Source: Lachnospiraceae bacterium (GTDB lineage: Bacteria > Bacillota > Clostridia > Lachnospirales > Lachnospiraceae). From it: a DNA stretch of 64,000 nt. How positions within the stretch are numbered: position 1 is the stretch's first letter; each line of letters opens with the position of its first letter. Below are positions 8,316-16,142 of this stretch, in pieces. The notes beneath the pieces were generated by a model. It was not told the DNA's origin. It was given only the letters and a program-made list of their open reading frames with translations, and did not search any database. The stretch covers positions 39,416 to 103,415 of the forward strand of contig JAQXJP010000027.1 in NCBI GenBank assembly GCA_029008875.1. Reading direction: 5' to 3'. The translations under genes and the position numbers were made by a program.

Positions 8316-9811
8316 TGAAGAAAAAAGTGTGGGAGTATGTGAAGAAATTTCATATGATTGAACCCGGGGATGATGTGCTTGTGGCCTGTTCCGGCGGCGC
8401 GGATTCTCTGGCTCTTTTGCTTTTCTTGTGGGAGCAGAGCAGTTGTCTGGACTTTCGCATAAAGGCGGTGCATGTGGAACACGGAATCCGGGGGGAGGAA
8501 AGCCTCTCGGATGCGGAGTTTGTGCGGCGCTTCTGTGAGAAGCGGCGGATTCCGTGTGCAGTGATTTCGGTGGACGCTGTGTCCTACGCGAGGGACATGC
8601 ACCTGGGATTGGAGGAAGCGGCGCGCATTCTGCGGTACCTGGTGTTGGAGGAGGAGGCCCTTCGCTTGCAGGGGGATGGGATTCAGCCGGAGTACCCTTC
8701 GGATAGCGGAGTTAAGCCCACGGTGAAGATTGCCTTGGCGCACCACCAGGAGGACAACGCCGAGACCCTTTTGTTTCAGCTGGTGCGGGGCAGCGGACTT
8801 CTGGGCATGTGTGGGATTGCCCCGGTTCGACAGGAGGGAAATCTGTGCTATATTCGTCCTTTCCTCTGCTGTAGCCGAGGGGAGATTGAGCAGTATTTGT
8901 CGGATGCCGGCGAGAGTTTTTGCGTGGACTCCACCAATGGGGACCAGGGGTACAGCAGGAATCGCATCCGTTCACAGATCATTCCCCAGCTTCAGGAGAT
9001 TAATCATCGGGCGGTGGAGCATATGAACCGCACGGCGAGCCAGCTGACAGAGGTATGGGATTATTTAAATTGCGAGACCCGGAGGGTGTTGGAGGAACAG
9101 GTAACCCGAACTTGGGAGGGGGCATTCGTTTCCGCATCCTATCTGCAGAGCATTCACCCCTGCCTGCAACACGCGGTGGTGATGGAGTTGATTGCGGAGG
9201 TTGCGGGAAGGCGCAAAGACCTCACTGCCACTCATGTGCAGAGTGCGCTGGATCTCATGTCGGGGCAGTCCGGCCGAAGGGTTTTTCTGCCCTATCAGGT
9301 GAAGGTGACTCTGGAGTATGACCGTTTGATTTTCTCAAGAGGTGAGAGGGAGGAGAACGGAATCTGCGTGGAAATTTCCGGGGGATTTTTGGAATCCCTG
9401 CGGGAGAATGGGGGCAGCCGCGAAGTTTGGCTTGGGACGAAAGGGGAGAGACTGATCCTTCGGGTCCTTCCATACAGCGGAATGCGGGAAGAAATTGAGA
9501 AAAAAACATATACGAAAACTTTCGATTATGATATGATTAAGTTTGGATTTTGCGTGAGAAATCGGAGGGAAGGGGATTATCTGATCCTTGATGGTTACGG
9601 GCACCGCAAGAAGTTGAGCAATTATTTTATCGACGAGAAAATTCCGGCAAGTCAGCGGGATTCCTGCGTGCTGTTGACGCGGGGCTCTGAGATTTTCTGG
9701 CATGTGGGAGGCCGCATCGGAGAAAATTACAAGGTGACGGACGATACCCGATGGATACTCAAGATTACATACTGTGGAGGAGAGAAAAATGGATTGTTCG
9801 AAGAAACATAA
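8315..9811 (+). CDS. tilS: tRNA(Ile)-lysidine synthetase
   Basis: Converts C34 of the CAU-anticodon tRNA-Ile to lysidine with ATP and lysine, which changes its decoding from AUG to AUA. The N-terminal PP-loop ATPase motif SGGADS is at residues 26-31, followed by VEHGIRGEES and AHHQEDNAETLLFQLVRGSG, all typical of TilS. A C-terminal substrate-binding domain ends with the GDYL...HRKKLSNYFIDEKIP region. The ATG at 8315 overlaps the spoIIE stop (TAATG) and is preferred over an in-frame GTG 12 bp upstream. It belongs to the conserved spoIIE-tilS-hpt-ftsH cluster. Confidence 0.94.
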   Translation: MKKKVWEYVKKFHMIEPGDDVLVACSGGADSLALLLFLWEQSSCLDFRIKAVHVEHGIRGEESLSDAEFVRRFCEKRRIPCAVISVDAVSYARDMHLGLEEAARILRYLVLEEEALRLQGDGIQPEYPSDSGVKPTVKIALAHHQEDNAETLLFQLVRGSGLLGMCGIAPVRQEGNLCYIRPFLCCSRGEIEQYLSDAGESFCVDSTNGDQGYSRNRIRSQIIPQLQEINHRAVEHMNRTASQLTEVWDYLNCETRRVLEEQVTRTWEGAFVSASYLQSIHPCLQHAVVMELIAEVAGRRKDLTATHVQSALDLMSGQSGRRVFLPYQVKVTLEYDRLIFSRGEREENGICVEISGGFLESLRENGGSREVWLGTKGERLILRVLPYSGMREEIEKKTYTKTFDYDMIKFGFCVRNRREGDYLILDGYGHRKKLSNYFIDEKIPASQRDSCVLLTRGSEIFWHVGGRIGENYKVTDDTRWILKITYCGGEKNGLFEET

Positions 9812-10328
9812 TATTTCCGTATATTTGACGGAAGAACAGCTGAATAAAAGAATTGCTGAGATCGGAGCCCAGATCACGGAGCGTTTTCGCGGGGAGTCCG
9901 TGTACATGATCGTAATTCTGAAGGGGTCCATCTTTTTTGCGACGGAGCTTGCTAAGAGGATTGAACTTCCTATGACCATGGATTTCATGAGCGTGTCAAG
10001 CTACGGTTCCGGCACGGAGTCGTCGGGGGTAGTCAAGATCAAAAAGGATTTGGAATGCTCCATTGAGGGGGAGAATATCATTGTGGTGGAAGATATCATC
10101 GATTCCGGCAACACCTTAAGCCGGCTTGTTCCGATGCTCAAGGAGAGAAATCCGAAGAGTGTTACCCTCTGCACTATGTTGGATAAGCCGGATCGGCGTG
10201 TGGTGGATGATGTGGTATGCGATTATACCGGTTTTGTTATCCCGGATAAATTTGTGGTTGGATTCGGGTTGGACTATGATCAAAGATACCGTAATCTTCC
10301 GTATATCGGATTTGTGGAGGAATCATAA
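9789..10328 (+). CDS. hpt: Hypoxanthine phosphoribosyltransferase
   Basis: Purine salvage enzyme that joins hypoxanthine (and usually guanine) to PRPP. The PRPP-binding motif IIVVEDIIDSGNTLS is intact, preceded by VYMIVILKGSIFF (pyrophosphate-binding loop) and SSYGSGTES (flexible loop), and followed by DFVVGFGLDYDQ-type sequence near the C-terminus (FVVGFGLDYDQRYRNLPYIG). The length of 179 residues is normal. The ATG at 9789 follows GGAGGAGAG and lies inside the last 23 bp of tilS, so the two genes are translationally coupled. Confidence 0.94.
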   Translation: MDCSKKHNISVYLTEEQLNKRIAEIGAQITERFRGESVYMIVILKGSIFFATELAKRIELPMTMDFMSVSSYGSGTESSGVVKIKKDLECSIEGENIIVVEDIIDSGNTLSRLVPMLKERNPKSVTLCTMLDKPDRRVVDDVVCDYTGFVIPDKFVVGFGLDYDQRYRNLPYIGFVEES

Positions 10329-10340
10329 AGGAGAATTATT

Positions 10341-12155
10341 TTGAATACGAAAAAAGGAAATTTTAAGGGATTTGGCATCTATGTGATGTTGATTCTCGTG
10401 GTTATTATCATTTGGTATATGATGAGCGGAAATTCTGCCACAAATTCTTATACCAAGAGTGAGTTTGAACAGGCATTGAAGGATGACAAAGTGGCAACCG
10501 TTATCGTGGTACAGAATCGCGAGATACCGACCGGAAGCCTGAAGATATCCTACAAAGATACCAGCACACACCTGCTTTACACCTCCGATGTCAATGAGGC
10601 TCAGGCACTCATGGAGAAGAATCATTTTTCCAATTATATGATGGAGGATGTCCCAACAGAGAGCTGGCTGATGACGCTTCTCCCGTATCTGTTGATGTTT
10701 GGCGCCTTCTTCATCCTGTTTGTGATTATGAACAACAACGCGGCGGCGCAGAGCGGTGGCAATAAAATGATGAATTTCGGCAAGAGCCGCGCCAAAATGT
10801 CCACGGATGACAATAAGGTTCGCTTTGACCAGGTGGCCGGCCTTCGGGAGGAGAAGGAGGATCTGGAAGAGATTGTTGATTTTCTCCGGGCTCCGCGCAA
10901 GTATACCGAGCTGGGGGCAAGAATCCCCAAGGGAGTGCTTCTGGTGGGACCTCCGGGAACCGGTAAGACCATGCTGGCAAAGGCGGTTGCCGGGGAAGCG
11001 GGGGTTCCGTTTTTCAGCATTTCCGGATCCGATTTCGTGGAAATGTTCGTGGGTGTGGGTGCATCCCGAGTGAGGGATCTCTTCGAGGATGCCAAGAAGA
11101 ATGCGCCCTGTATTGTATTTATCGATGAGATTGACGCGGTGGCGCGTCGGCGCGGAACCGGTATGGGGGGAGGCCACGATGAACGTGAGCAGACGCTGAA
11201 TCAGATGTTGGTGGAGATGGATGGATTCGGTGTCAACGAGGGAATAATCGTTCTGGCGGCAACCAACCGTGTGGATATTTTGGATCCTGCCATTATGCGT
11301 CCGGGACGATTCGACCGCAAGATTGTGGTGGGAAGACCGGATGTGGCCGGCCGCGAGGAAATCCTGAATGTCCACGTGAAAAACAAACCGGTGGGGGACG
11401 ATGTGGATTTGAAGCAGATCGCCCAGACGACTGCGGGCTTCACCGGGGCGGACCTGGAGAACCTGTTGAATGAAGCGGCCATTGTTGCAGCAAGGGAAGA
11501 CCGGAAGTTTATCACCCAGGAGGATATTCGCAAATCCTTCGTGAAGGTTGGAATCGGCGCGGAGAAGAAGAGCCGCATTATCTCTGATAAGGAAAAACGA
11601 ATTACGGCGTTTCATGAGGCCGGCCACGCAATCCTGTTCCATGTTCTCCCGGATGTGGGACCGGTCTACACCGTATCCATCATTCCTACAGGGACGGGAG
11701 CTGCGGGCTATACTATGCCTCTTCCGGAAAGGGACGAAATGTTCAACAGCAAGGGGAGAATGTTCCAACAGATTATTGTTGGCCTGGGCGGACGAGTAGC
11801 GGAGGAGTTGGTCTTTGATGACATCACCACCGGTGCTTCCCAGGATATCAAAGAGGCCACCAAGCTGGCCAAGAGTATGGTGACCAAATACGGTATGTCC
11901 AATGAGATTGGATTGATCTGTTATGAGGATGATGAGGATGAGGTATTCATCGGAAGAGATCTGGCCCACACCAAGGGATACAGCAACCGGGTTGCCGAGA
12001 AGATAGACGAAGAGGTCAAACGGATTATCGACGAGGCCTATGGGGAGGCGAAACGCATTATCGGTGAGAACCGCTCCGTCCTGGATGCCTGTGCCGAACT
12101 TTTGCTGAAAAAGGAAAAGATTACCAGGGACGAATTTGAAGCATTATTTGAATAA
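10341..12155 (+). CDS. ftsH: ATP-dependent membrane zinc metalloprotease FtsH
   Basis: A membrane-anchored AAA+ protease that degrades unstable and misassembled proteins. Two membrane segments flank a small external domain (about residues 8-27 and 110-133). The AAA module has Walker A GPPGTGKT (203-210), Walker B FIDEIDA, and the second region of homology MRPGRFDRK. The zinc site HEAGH is at 425-429. The 604-residue length is normal. The start is TTG after AAAGGAGA, and no better ATG is present. It closes the spoIIE-tilS-hpt-ftsH cluster and is followed by a long hairpin with a T-run. Confidence 0.96.
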   Translation: MNTKKGNFKGFGIYVMLILVVIIIWYMMSGNSATNSYTKSEFEQALKDDKVATVIVVQNREIPTGSLKISYKDTSTHLLYTSDVNEAQALMEKNHFSNYMMEDVPTESWLMTLLPYLLMFGAFFILFVIMNNNAAAQSGGNKMMNFGKSRAKMSTDDNKVRFDQVAGLREEKEDLEEIVDFLRAPRKYTELGARIPKGVLLVGPPGTGKTMLAKAVAGEAGVPFFSISGSDFVEMFVGVGASRVRDLFEDAKKNAPCIVFIDEIDAVARRRGTGMGGGHDEREQTLNQMLVEMDGFGVNEGIIVLAATNRVDILDPAIMRPGRFDRKIVVGRPDVAGREEILNVHVKNKPVGDDVDLKQIAQTTAGFTGADLENLLNEAAIVAAREDRKFITQEDIRKSFVKVGIGAEKKSRIISDKEKRITAFHEAGHAILFHVLPDVGPVYTVSIIPTGTGAAGYTMPLPERDEMFNSKGRMFQQIIVGLGGRVAEELVFDDITTGASQDIKEATKLAKSMVTKYGMSNEIGLICYEDDEDEVFIGRDLAHTKGYSNRVAEKIDEEVKRIIDEAYGEAKRIIGENRSVLDACAELLLKKEKITRDEFEALFE

Positions 12156-12164
12156 AATTGTGAA

Positions 12165-12215
12165 GTGTGCACAAAAACAAACGATAACTTTTGTTAACTT
12201 TGTGCACACTTTTTT
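12165..12215 (+). terminator. Terminator of ftsH
   Basis: The 11-bp perfect inverted repeat GTGTGCACAAA (12165-12175) and TTTGTGCACAC (12199-12209), with further inner pairing AACAAA/TTTGTT, is followed by TTTTTT. The right arm also forms part of the repeated sequence upstream of the putative small RNA. Confidence 0.75.
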
Positions 12216-12230
12216 ATATTCCCATGCTAT

Positions 12231-12236
12231 TATAAT
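12231..12236 (+). promoter_or_regulatory. -10 element of first putative small RNA
   Basis: TATAAT preceded by TGCTAT. The -35 position (ACTTTT) is poor, which suggests help from an activator. The conserved TTGTTAACTTTGTG block lies about 25-40 bp upstream. Confidence 0.6.
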
Positions 12237-12242
12237 GACTGT

Positions 12243-12338
12243 AAAAACCCCCCAATACATTATATAAAGTTTTTACTATACCCCATAGTAAAAATACCTT
12301 CTCCTAAAAAGACAGCGGATCGAACGGCTGTCTTTTTT
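12243..12338 (+). ncRNA. Putative C-rich small RNA, copy 1
   Basis: Predicted transcript of about 96 nt, with its start inferred from the -10. It has an unpaired 5' part containing CCCCCC, then a perfect 10-bp hairpin TTTTTACTAT/ATAGTAAAAA with loop ACCCC (12270-12294). An unpaired ACCTTCTCCT and an intrinsic terminator AAAAAGACAGC/GCTGTC with T-run (12306-12338) follow. CUUCUCCU and the C-runs are complementary to Shine-Dalgarno sequences, as in C-rich regulatory RNAs such as RsaE/RoxS and CsfG, so base-pairing to ribosome-binding sites is a reasonable guess. No open reading frame of note is present. I do not recognise a named family. Confidence 0.65.
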
Positions 12339-12431
12339 ACTTTGTATCAACAATGGGATTGTGAGAATTGCACAAAAACATTTTATAATCTTTGTGAACT
12401 TTGTGAACACTTTTGGGTTAGGACGTGCTAC

Positions 12432-12437
12432 TATAAT
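12432..12437 (+). promoter_or_regulatory. -10 element of second putative small RNA
   Basis: TATAAT preceded by TGCTAC. Upstream lie two direct repeats TTTGTGAAC (12391-12399 and 12400-12408), about 24-46 bp before it. Again there is no good -35 hexamer. Confidence 0.6.
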
Positions 12438-12443
12438 AACCGT

Positions 12444-12537
12444 AAAAACCCCCCAATACATTATATAAATTTTTGCTATACCCCATAGTAAAAATACCTT
12501 CTCCTAAAAAGACAGCAGATTGAATGGCTGTCTTTTT
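12444..12537 (+). ncRNA. Putative C-rich small RNA, copy 2
   Basis: Same architecture as the first copy. The hairpin (12470-12494) carries one A-to-G change that converts an A-U pair to G-U, so the stem is kept and the ACCCC loop is identical. The terminator loop differs (AGATTGAATG against GGATCGAACG) while its 11-bp stem is identical. This pattern of stem conservation with loop variation in the terminator, and full conservation of the C-rich single strands, supports a functional paralogous pair. Confidence 0.65.
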
Positions 12538-12545
12538 ACTTTATG

Positions 12546-12577
12546 AAAAAGCGACTGCAAAACTGCAGTCGCTTTTT
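12546..12577 (-). terminator. Terminator for the minus-strand lipoprotein gene
   Basis: A 14-bp perfect stem AAAAAGCGACTGCA/TGCAGTCGCTTTTT with a 4-nt loop sits 25 bp beyond the stop of the minus-strand gene. It is symmetrical and may also block readthrough from the small RNAs. Confidence 0.85.
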
Positions 12578-12601
12578 GCTATCTCAATGAAGGATTGTGT
12601 A

Positions 12602-14704
12602 TCAATCGGAATTGAAACAGGTCTCCCAGGGCACGGGATTATCCCAACCGGTGGTGTCGAAGCCGTTGCGGATGCACTTACAGTAGTAATCGTATTTTAT
12701 CCCGGTGGGCGAATCGGTGGAGAAACTGTCGTCGTTTGACACGCCCTTGATGTAATTGGACATTGCGGTTCCGAATAAAACAGCCCGATCCTCCGTGGGG
12801 AAGGTGACGGAATAGGAATCGATAAAGTAGTCCGAATACAATTCGTAGGCGTTGTTGTCCTCATAACCGTCGTAGGACATGAGATACTCAAAATCGTCGG
12901 GGTTGTAGTCCGCCCATTTCTTCTCGGAGAAGAGGTTGCCGGATACGTAATTGTTGCGAAACTCCAGACGTCTGTCCACCATGTGTGACAGCTCGTGGGC
13001 AATGGTATAGTCCCAGTGGCGGCTGTAATTGGTGTTGAGCACCATGACCATGTGGGAATTGATCTCATTGACAAAGCCGCTGGGATCCTCCAATACCCCC
13101 ATATTGTCGCCGGTGATATTGCCGGCGAGATAGATGCGGATGCCCCGATTCTCCCCGAAGGCAAGCTGGGTGAAGAAATTGTCCGGATAGCAGGACAAAG
13201 CGTCCTCCAAATCATCCAAAGCCTTGGAAATATCATTGCTGTTCAATTGCTGTTTGGTGTAAAAATGATCGATTTTTTCCGGCACTTCAGGCCCCAGATA
13301 GATGGAGATTCCATATTTCTCCTCCAGCGCGGTGGCCTTCTGGTTCGCAGAATACAGAGCACCCCAATCGTAGGTGTCCAAATTAAGGATGTTTGTCACT
13401 TGGTAACCGTACTCCGTATCGTTTTCCGCCTCGTAAGCCCCATAGTAATAGGACGGAACACTTGCGGCCAATTCGTCCTCGCCGGAGTAGAATTGCAGAT
13501 CGCAGGGGTTTTCTCCCGGAGCGTTCATATCCCACACGATAAGGTATGGGCGGAGATTCATATTGTACGCCAGAAGAAAACCGATTCCCTCCTCCTCGAA
13601 GTAGGCCTGGTGGTTGGAGAGATATACGCCGTCATCGGACAGGTCTCCACAGCTGTAAGTGAAGGAGGATAAGTCCGAACCGGTGGGAGAATACCGAGCA
13701 AAGGAAATCTGGTAATCATTCACGTCGGTCTCATAATCCTGCTGAACCAGAACAAAAGTGCCGTCGTTCATGGCTTTGGCCCCGCAGGCGTTGTCGCATC
13801 GGAAAAAGAAATTGTCGCCGTCGGGACCTCGGTACACCCAAAAGCGTTCGGAGGAGTTGGTGAGCCCCACAAACGCACAGTTCGACACGTCGCCCAGGAA
13901 ATAATATCCTCCCGGAATAGCGTACTCGGTGGCGAGGGTCTTGTTGTTGATCACGGCGAGGCGATAACCCAATGTCAGCGGATCCACTCCGGCGATTGCA
14001 AAGTATTCCCGGGAGTCGGAGACACTCCCCGGCTGAATCCCGTAGAAATTCCATTCCGATTCGCCGATATCGATGTAACTGTTCTGCAGATTTATGAAGA
14101 AAGGCTCCGAGAAGGACTCACTGTACACATAATACTCGGTATCCTTCTCGGTGGGGTACAGTGTCAGCTCCTCTCCGCCATACAGCTCAGAGATATCATA
14201 GGAACATTGCAGCTTCAGGCGGCTGTCGTAGACGGATAATTCCAGATTGTCGTAGTCGAACAAAAACAGCTCATCGCCGATTACCTGATAACTGTCACAG
14301 TGAATATCCTGATGTCGCAGGGAATAGAGAACTTTATCGCGCCAGGGACTGTAGACGTCGAAGGAGTATTCATACTCCACAGCGGATAAATCCACATCCT
14401 CATCCGAAAAAGCATCACCATAATATGCCTCCGCCACCAGAAGAATGTCATCTCCGAAACGGCAGAGATCGTTGTACGGCTTTCCGAGGAAGAAATCATT
14501 GTCCAGTTCGTAGAGGTTGTCGGTCTGCGGGACAGGCATCGCCGCCTCCCAAAAGGCGGGATTTTTGCGGGCCTTTGCGTCCAACTGGGCCGGATCGGTG
14601 AACAGGGCCTCCAAATCGGCCAGACCACATCCGGAAAAGGAGAATGTTAAAGCGCAGATCACAGCGCAACCTGCAGATCGAAAAAAAACTTTTTTTCGCA
14701 CCAT
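12602..14704 (-). CDS. Large lipoprotein with C-terminal HExxH metallopeptidase-like domain
   Basis: An exported lipoprotein of 700 residues with unknown substrate. The signal peptide ends ALTFSFSGC (lipidated Cys near residue 26). Residues from about 45 to 420 contain many acidic and aromatic beta-strand-like segments, possibly a propeller. Near residue 570 lies DYTIAHELSHMVDRRLEF, an HExxH zinc-peptidase motif; the conserved polar residues around it suggest a real active site. A third zinc ligand is not certain; the downstream YELYSDYF region is a candidate. It starts 13 bp after the LacI-type gene on the same strand, with GAGGAAAT before the ATG, so both probably form one transcript. A link to polysaccharide use is inferred only from position. 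Confidence 0.6.
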   Translation of the reverse strand: MVRKKVFFRSAGCAVICALTFSFSGCGLADLEALFTDPAQLDAKARKNPAFWEAAMPVPQTDNLYELDNDFFLGKPYNDLCRFGDDILLVAEAYYGDAFSDEDVDLSAVEYEYSFDVYSPWRDKVLYSLRHQDIHCDSYQVIGDELFLFDYDNLELSVYDSRLKLQCSYDISELYGGEELTLYPTEKDTEYYVYSESFSEPFFINLQNSYIDIGESEWNFYGIQPGSVSDSREYFAIAGVDPLTLGYRLAVINNKTLATEYAIPGGYYFLGDVSNCAFVGLTNSSERFWVYRGPDGDNFFFRCDNACGAKAMNDGTFVLVQQDYETDVNDYQISFARYSPTGSDLSSFTYSCGDLSDDGVYLSNHQAYFEEEGIGFLLAYNMNLRPYLIVWDMNAPGENPCDLQFYSGEDELAASVPSYYYGAYEAENDTEYGYQVTNILNLDTYDWGALYSANQKATALEEKYGISIYLGPEVPEKIDHFYTKQQLNSNDISKALDDLEDALSCYPDNFFTQLAFGENRGIRIYLAGNITGDNMGVLEDPSGFVNEINSHMVMVLNTNYSRHWDYTIAHELSHMVDRRLEFRNNYVSGNLFSEKKWADYNPDDFEYLMSYDGYEDNNAYELYSDYFIDSYSVTFPTEDRAVLFGTAMSNYIKGVSNDDSFSTDSPTGIKYDYYCKCIRNGFDTTGWDNPVPWETCFNSD

Positions 14705-14717
14705 AGTATTTCCTCGC

Positions 14718-15716
14718 TTATTTTAGGGCGACCTTTGCGGTCGAAGATCGTTCGATCAGTTGTGGGCGCATCAGGGTTTTGCTGATGGGAATATGGTGAA
14801 TCAGCGAATTCAGCATGACATATGCGCAGCGCCCCAGTTCATTGCGTTCCTGGCGGATGGTGGTGAGCGGGGGATTCAGAGTTTGCGCAATTTCAATGTC
14901 GTCAAATCCCACAATGCTGATGTCCTGCGGACAGCGGAGCCCCTTCTCGCTACACACTTCCATGGCACCCTGGGCGAGAAGATCGTTGCCGCAAACAATG
15001 GCTGTGGCCCCCTCGTCCAAGAAGCCGGGCACATGATACTTGGCGCTGTCCGCAACATAGTAGCCGTGAGCCATAAGATTTTTGTTCAGGGGAAGTCCTG
15101 CTTTTTTCATGGCACTTTCAAATGCTTCCTGACGCTGGTCGGAGACCAGAGAACCCTCGGAACCATTCAAAAAGGCAATTTTTTTGTGCCCCAGCTGGAG
15201 CAGATGCAGGACTGCAAGCTCGATTCCTTCGTGGCTGTCGGTGCCCACGTAACAGATGTTGGGGTTGCGCTCCACAAAATTGTCCAGAAGCACGGTGGGC
15301 ATGGTGGTGGTGGGAAGCTGATTCATCCACTCGTCCTCCAGAGCAAACCCCACCATAAATGCCCCGCAATATCCGTTTTTCAACAGGTAGGTGTCGTATT
15401 TGTCCGCGGCCTGCAGCGCAGGGGTGGCATCCACAATATCCACATCCCATTTATTTTTATATGCGTTTTGCCGGAAGCCAAGAACAATGTCATATCCGAA
15501 CTTATCGGGGGCGTCGTAATCCATATTCTCGATGAGAAGACAGAGCTTGCGATGCTCCTCCTTGCGGGACCGCTTGGTGCTGTACCCCATCTCCACCGCG
15601 GTGTCAAGAACGGCTTGGCGAAGGGATTCGCTGATATCGCTCGCGCCGTTAAGCCCCTTGGATACTGTGCTGACAGAAACTCCCAATCGGTCAGCAATCT
15701 CTTTAATCGTTGCCAT
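14718..15716 (-). CDS. LacI-family transcriptional regulator
   Basis: A sugar-responsive DNA-binding protein. The N-terminal helix-turn-helix TIKEIADRLGVSVSTVSKGLNG and hinge are typical of LacI/GalR, followed by a periplasmic-binding-protein-like sensor domain (GFALEDEW, TVLLDNFVERNPNICYVGTD, IAFLNGSEGSLVSDQRQEAFE, VGFDDIEIAQTLNPPLTTIRQ). It is divergent from the malE-like operon, the usual arrangement for a maltose-type regulator of that operon, but the inducer cannot be read from sequence. The ATG follows GAGAGGGG. The intergenic region carries several TCGAAA sequences, including the palindrome TTTCGAAA at 15785-15792, that may be operators. Confidence 0.9.
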   Translation of the reverse strand: MATIKEIADRLGVSVSTVSKGLNGASDISESLRQAVLDTAVEMGYSTKRSRKEEHRKLCLLIENMDYDAPDKFGYDIVLGFRQNAYKNKWDVDIVDATPALQAADKYDTYLLKNGYCGAFMVGFALEDEWMNQLPTTTMPTVLLDNFVERNPNICYVGTDSHEGIELAVLHLLQLGHKKIAFLNGSEGSLVSDQRQEAFESAMKKAGLPLNKNLMAHGYYVADSAKYHVPGFLDEGATAIVCGNDLLAQGAMEVCSEKGLRCPQDISIVGFDDIEIAQTLNPPLTTIRQERNELGRCAYVMLNSLIHHIPISKTLMRPQLIERSSTAKVALK

Positions 15717-15893
15717 AATTTATACCCCTCTCCATAACAATATTTTTACATAATTATATAGAATGGAGGCGGAACTTTCAATATTTTCGAAACATTATCG
15801 AAAAAATACGAAAAAATTTTGTGGTATATATACAAAAATGGATTTCAAAAAATGTTAATAACGTCGAAAAACTATTTCCGAAGGCTAAAATCA

Positions 15894-15922
15894 TTGACAA
15901 AAATAGGTGCAGAACATACAAT
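15894..15922 (+). promoter_or_regulatory. Upstream promoter of the malEFG-like operon
   Basis: TTGACA (15894-15899) and TACAAT (15917-15922) with a 17-bp spacer. The leader would be about 215 nt and includes TTTATGAATGG twice (15953-15963 and 16071-16081). The rest of the 426-bp intergenic region is AT-rich with no gene. Confidence 0.65.
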
Positions 15923-15996
15923 TTACCTCGTTGGCAATATTTCCGTTGCCTGTTTATGAATGGGCAAATATGGAAACTTTTGAGTTGATGTTGCAC

Positions 15997-16025
15997 TTGC
16001 ATAATGACGAAAAGCATTGTATAAT
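15997..16025 (+). promoter_or_regulatory. Second promoter of the malEFG-like operon
   Basis: TTGCAT (15997-16002) and TATAAT (16020-16025) with a 17-bp spacer. The start would leave a leader of about 110 nt ending in AAAAGGAGAGG before malE. GGTCGACATAACG just downstream is a possible regulator site. Confidence 0.6.
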
Positions 16026-16142
16026 ATTACATAGTTTTGGTCGACATAACGAAACTCACAATCGCTGACCTTTATGAATGGTATAAGATGCTTTGCATTT
16101 TATATAGACACTTTTTCAAAATTTTAAAAGGAGAGGAAAACG

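Larger units (their letters stand above)
12190..12540 (+). repeat. Tandem duplication of a promoter-hairpin-terminator unit
   Basis: Two copies about 200 bp apart. Shared parts in order: TTGTKAACTTTGTG-type sequence, ACACTTTT, TGCTAYTATAAT, GTAAAAACCCCCCAATACAT, a hairpin with ACCCC loop, AAAATACCTTCTCCT, and an 11-bp terminator stem with variable loop. Between the units the sequence is not conserved. The changes that do occur keep base pairing, which points to RNA function. Confidence 0.85.

Noticed and set aside
10323..11969. Long minus-strand open frame of 548 codons opposite ftsH
   Set aside because: Antisense to a complete, conserved ftsH; the translation is low-complexity in His/Ile/Arg and has no domain or ribosome-binding site.
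12191..12209. Rex (redox) operator in the region after ftsH
   Set aside because: One TTGTTAA half-site is present but the matching inverted half is not at the right spacing; the right arm fits the ftsH terminator better.
15778..16017. Minus-strand open frame of 79 codons in the malE upstream region
   Set aside because: AT-rich, no ribosome-binding site, and it overlaps two good promoters for the opposite strand.
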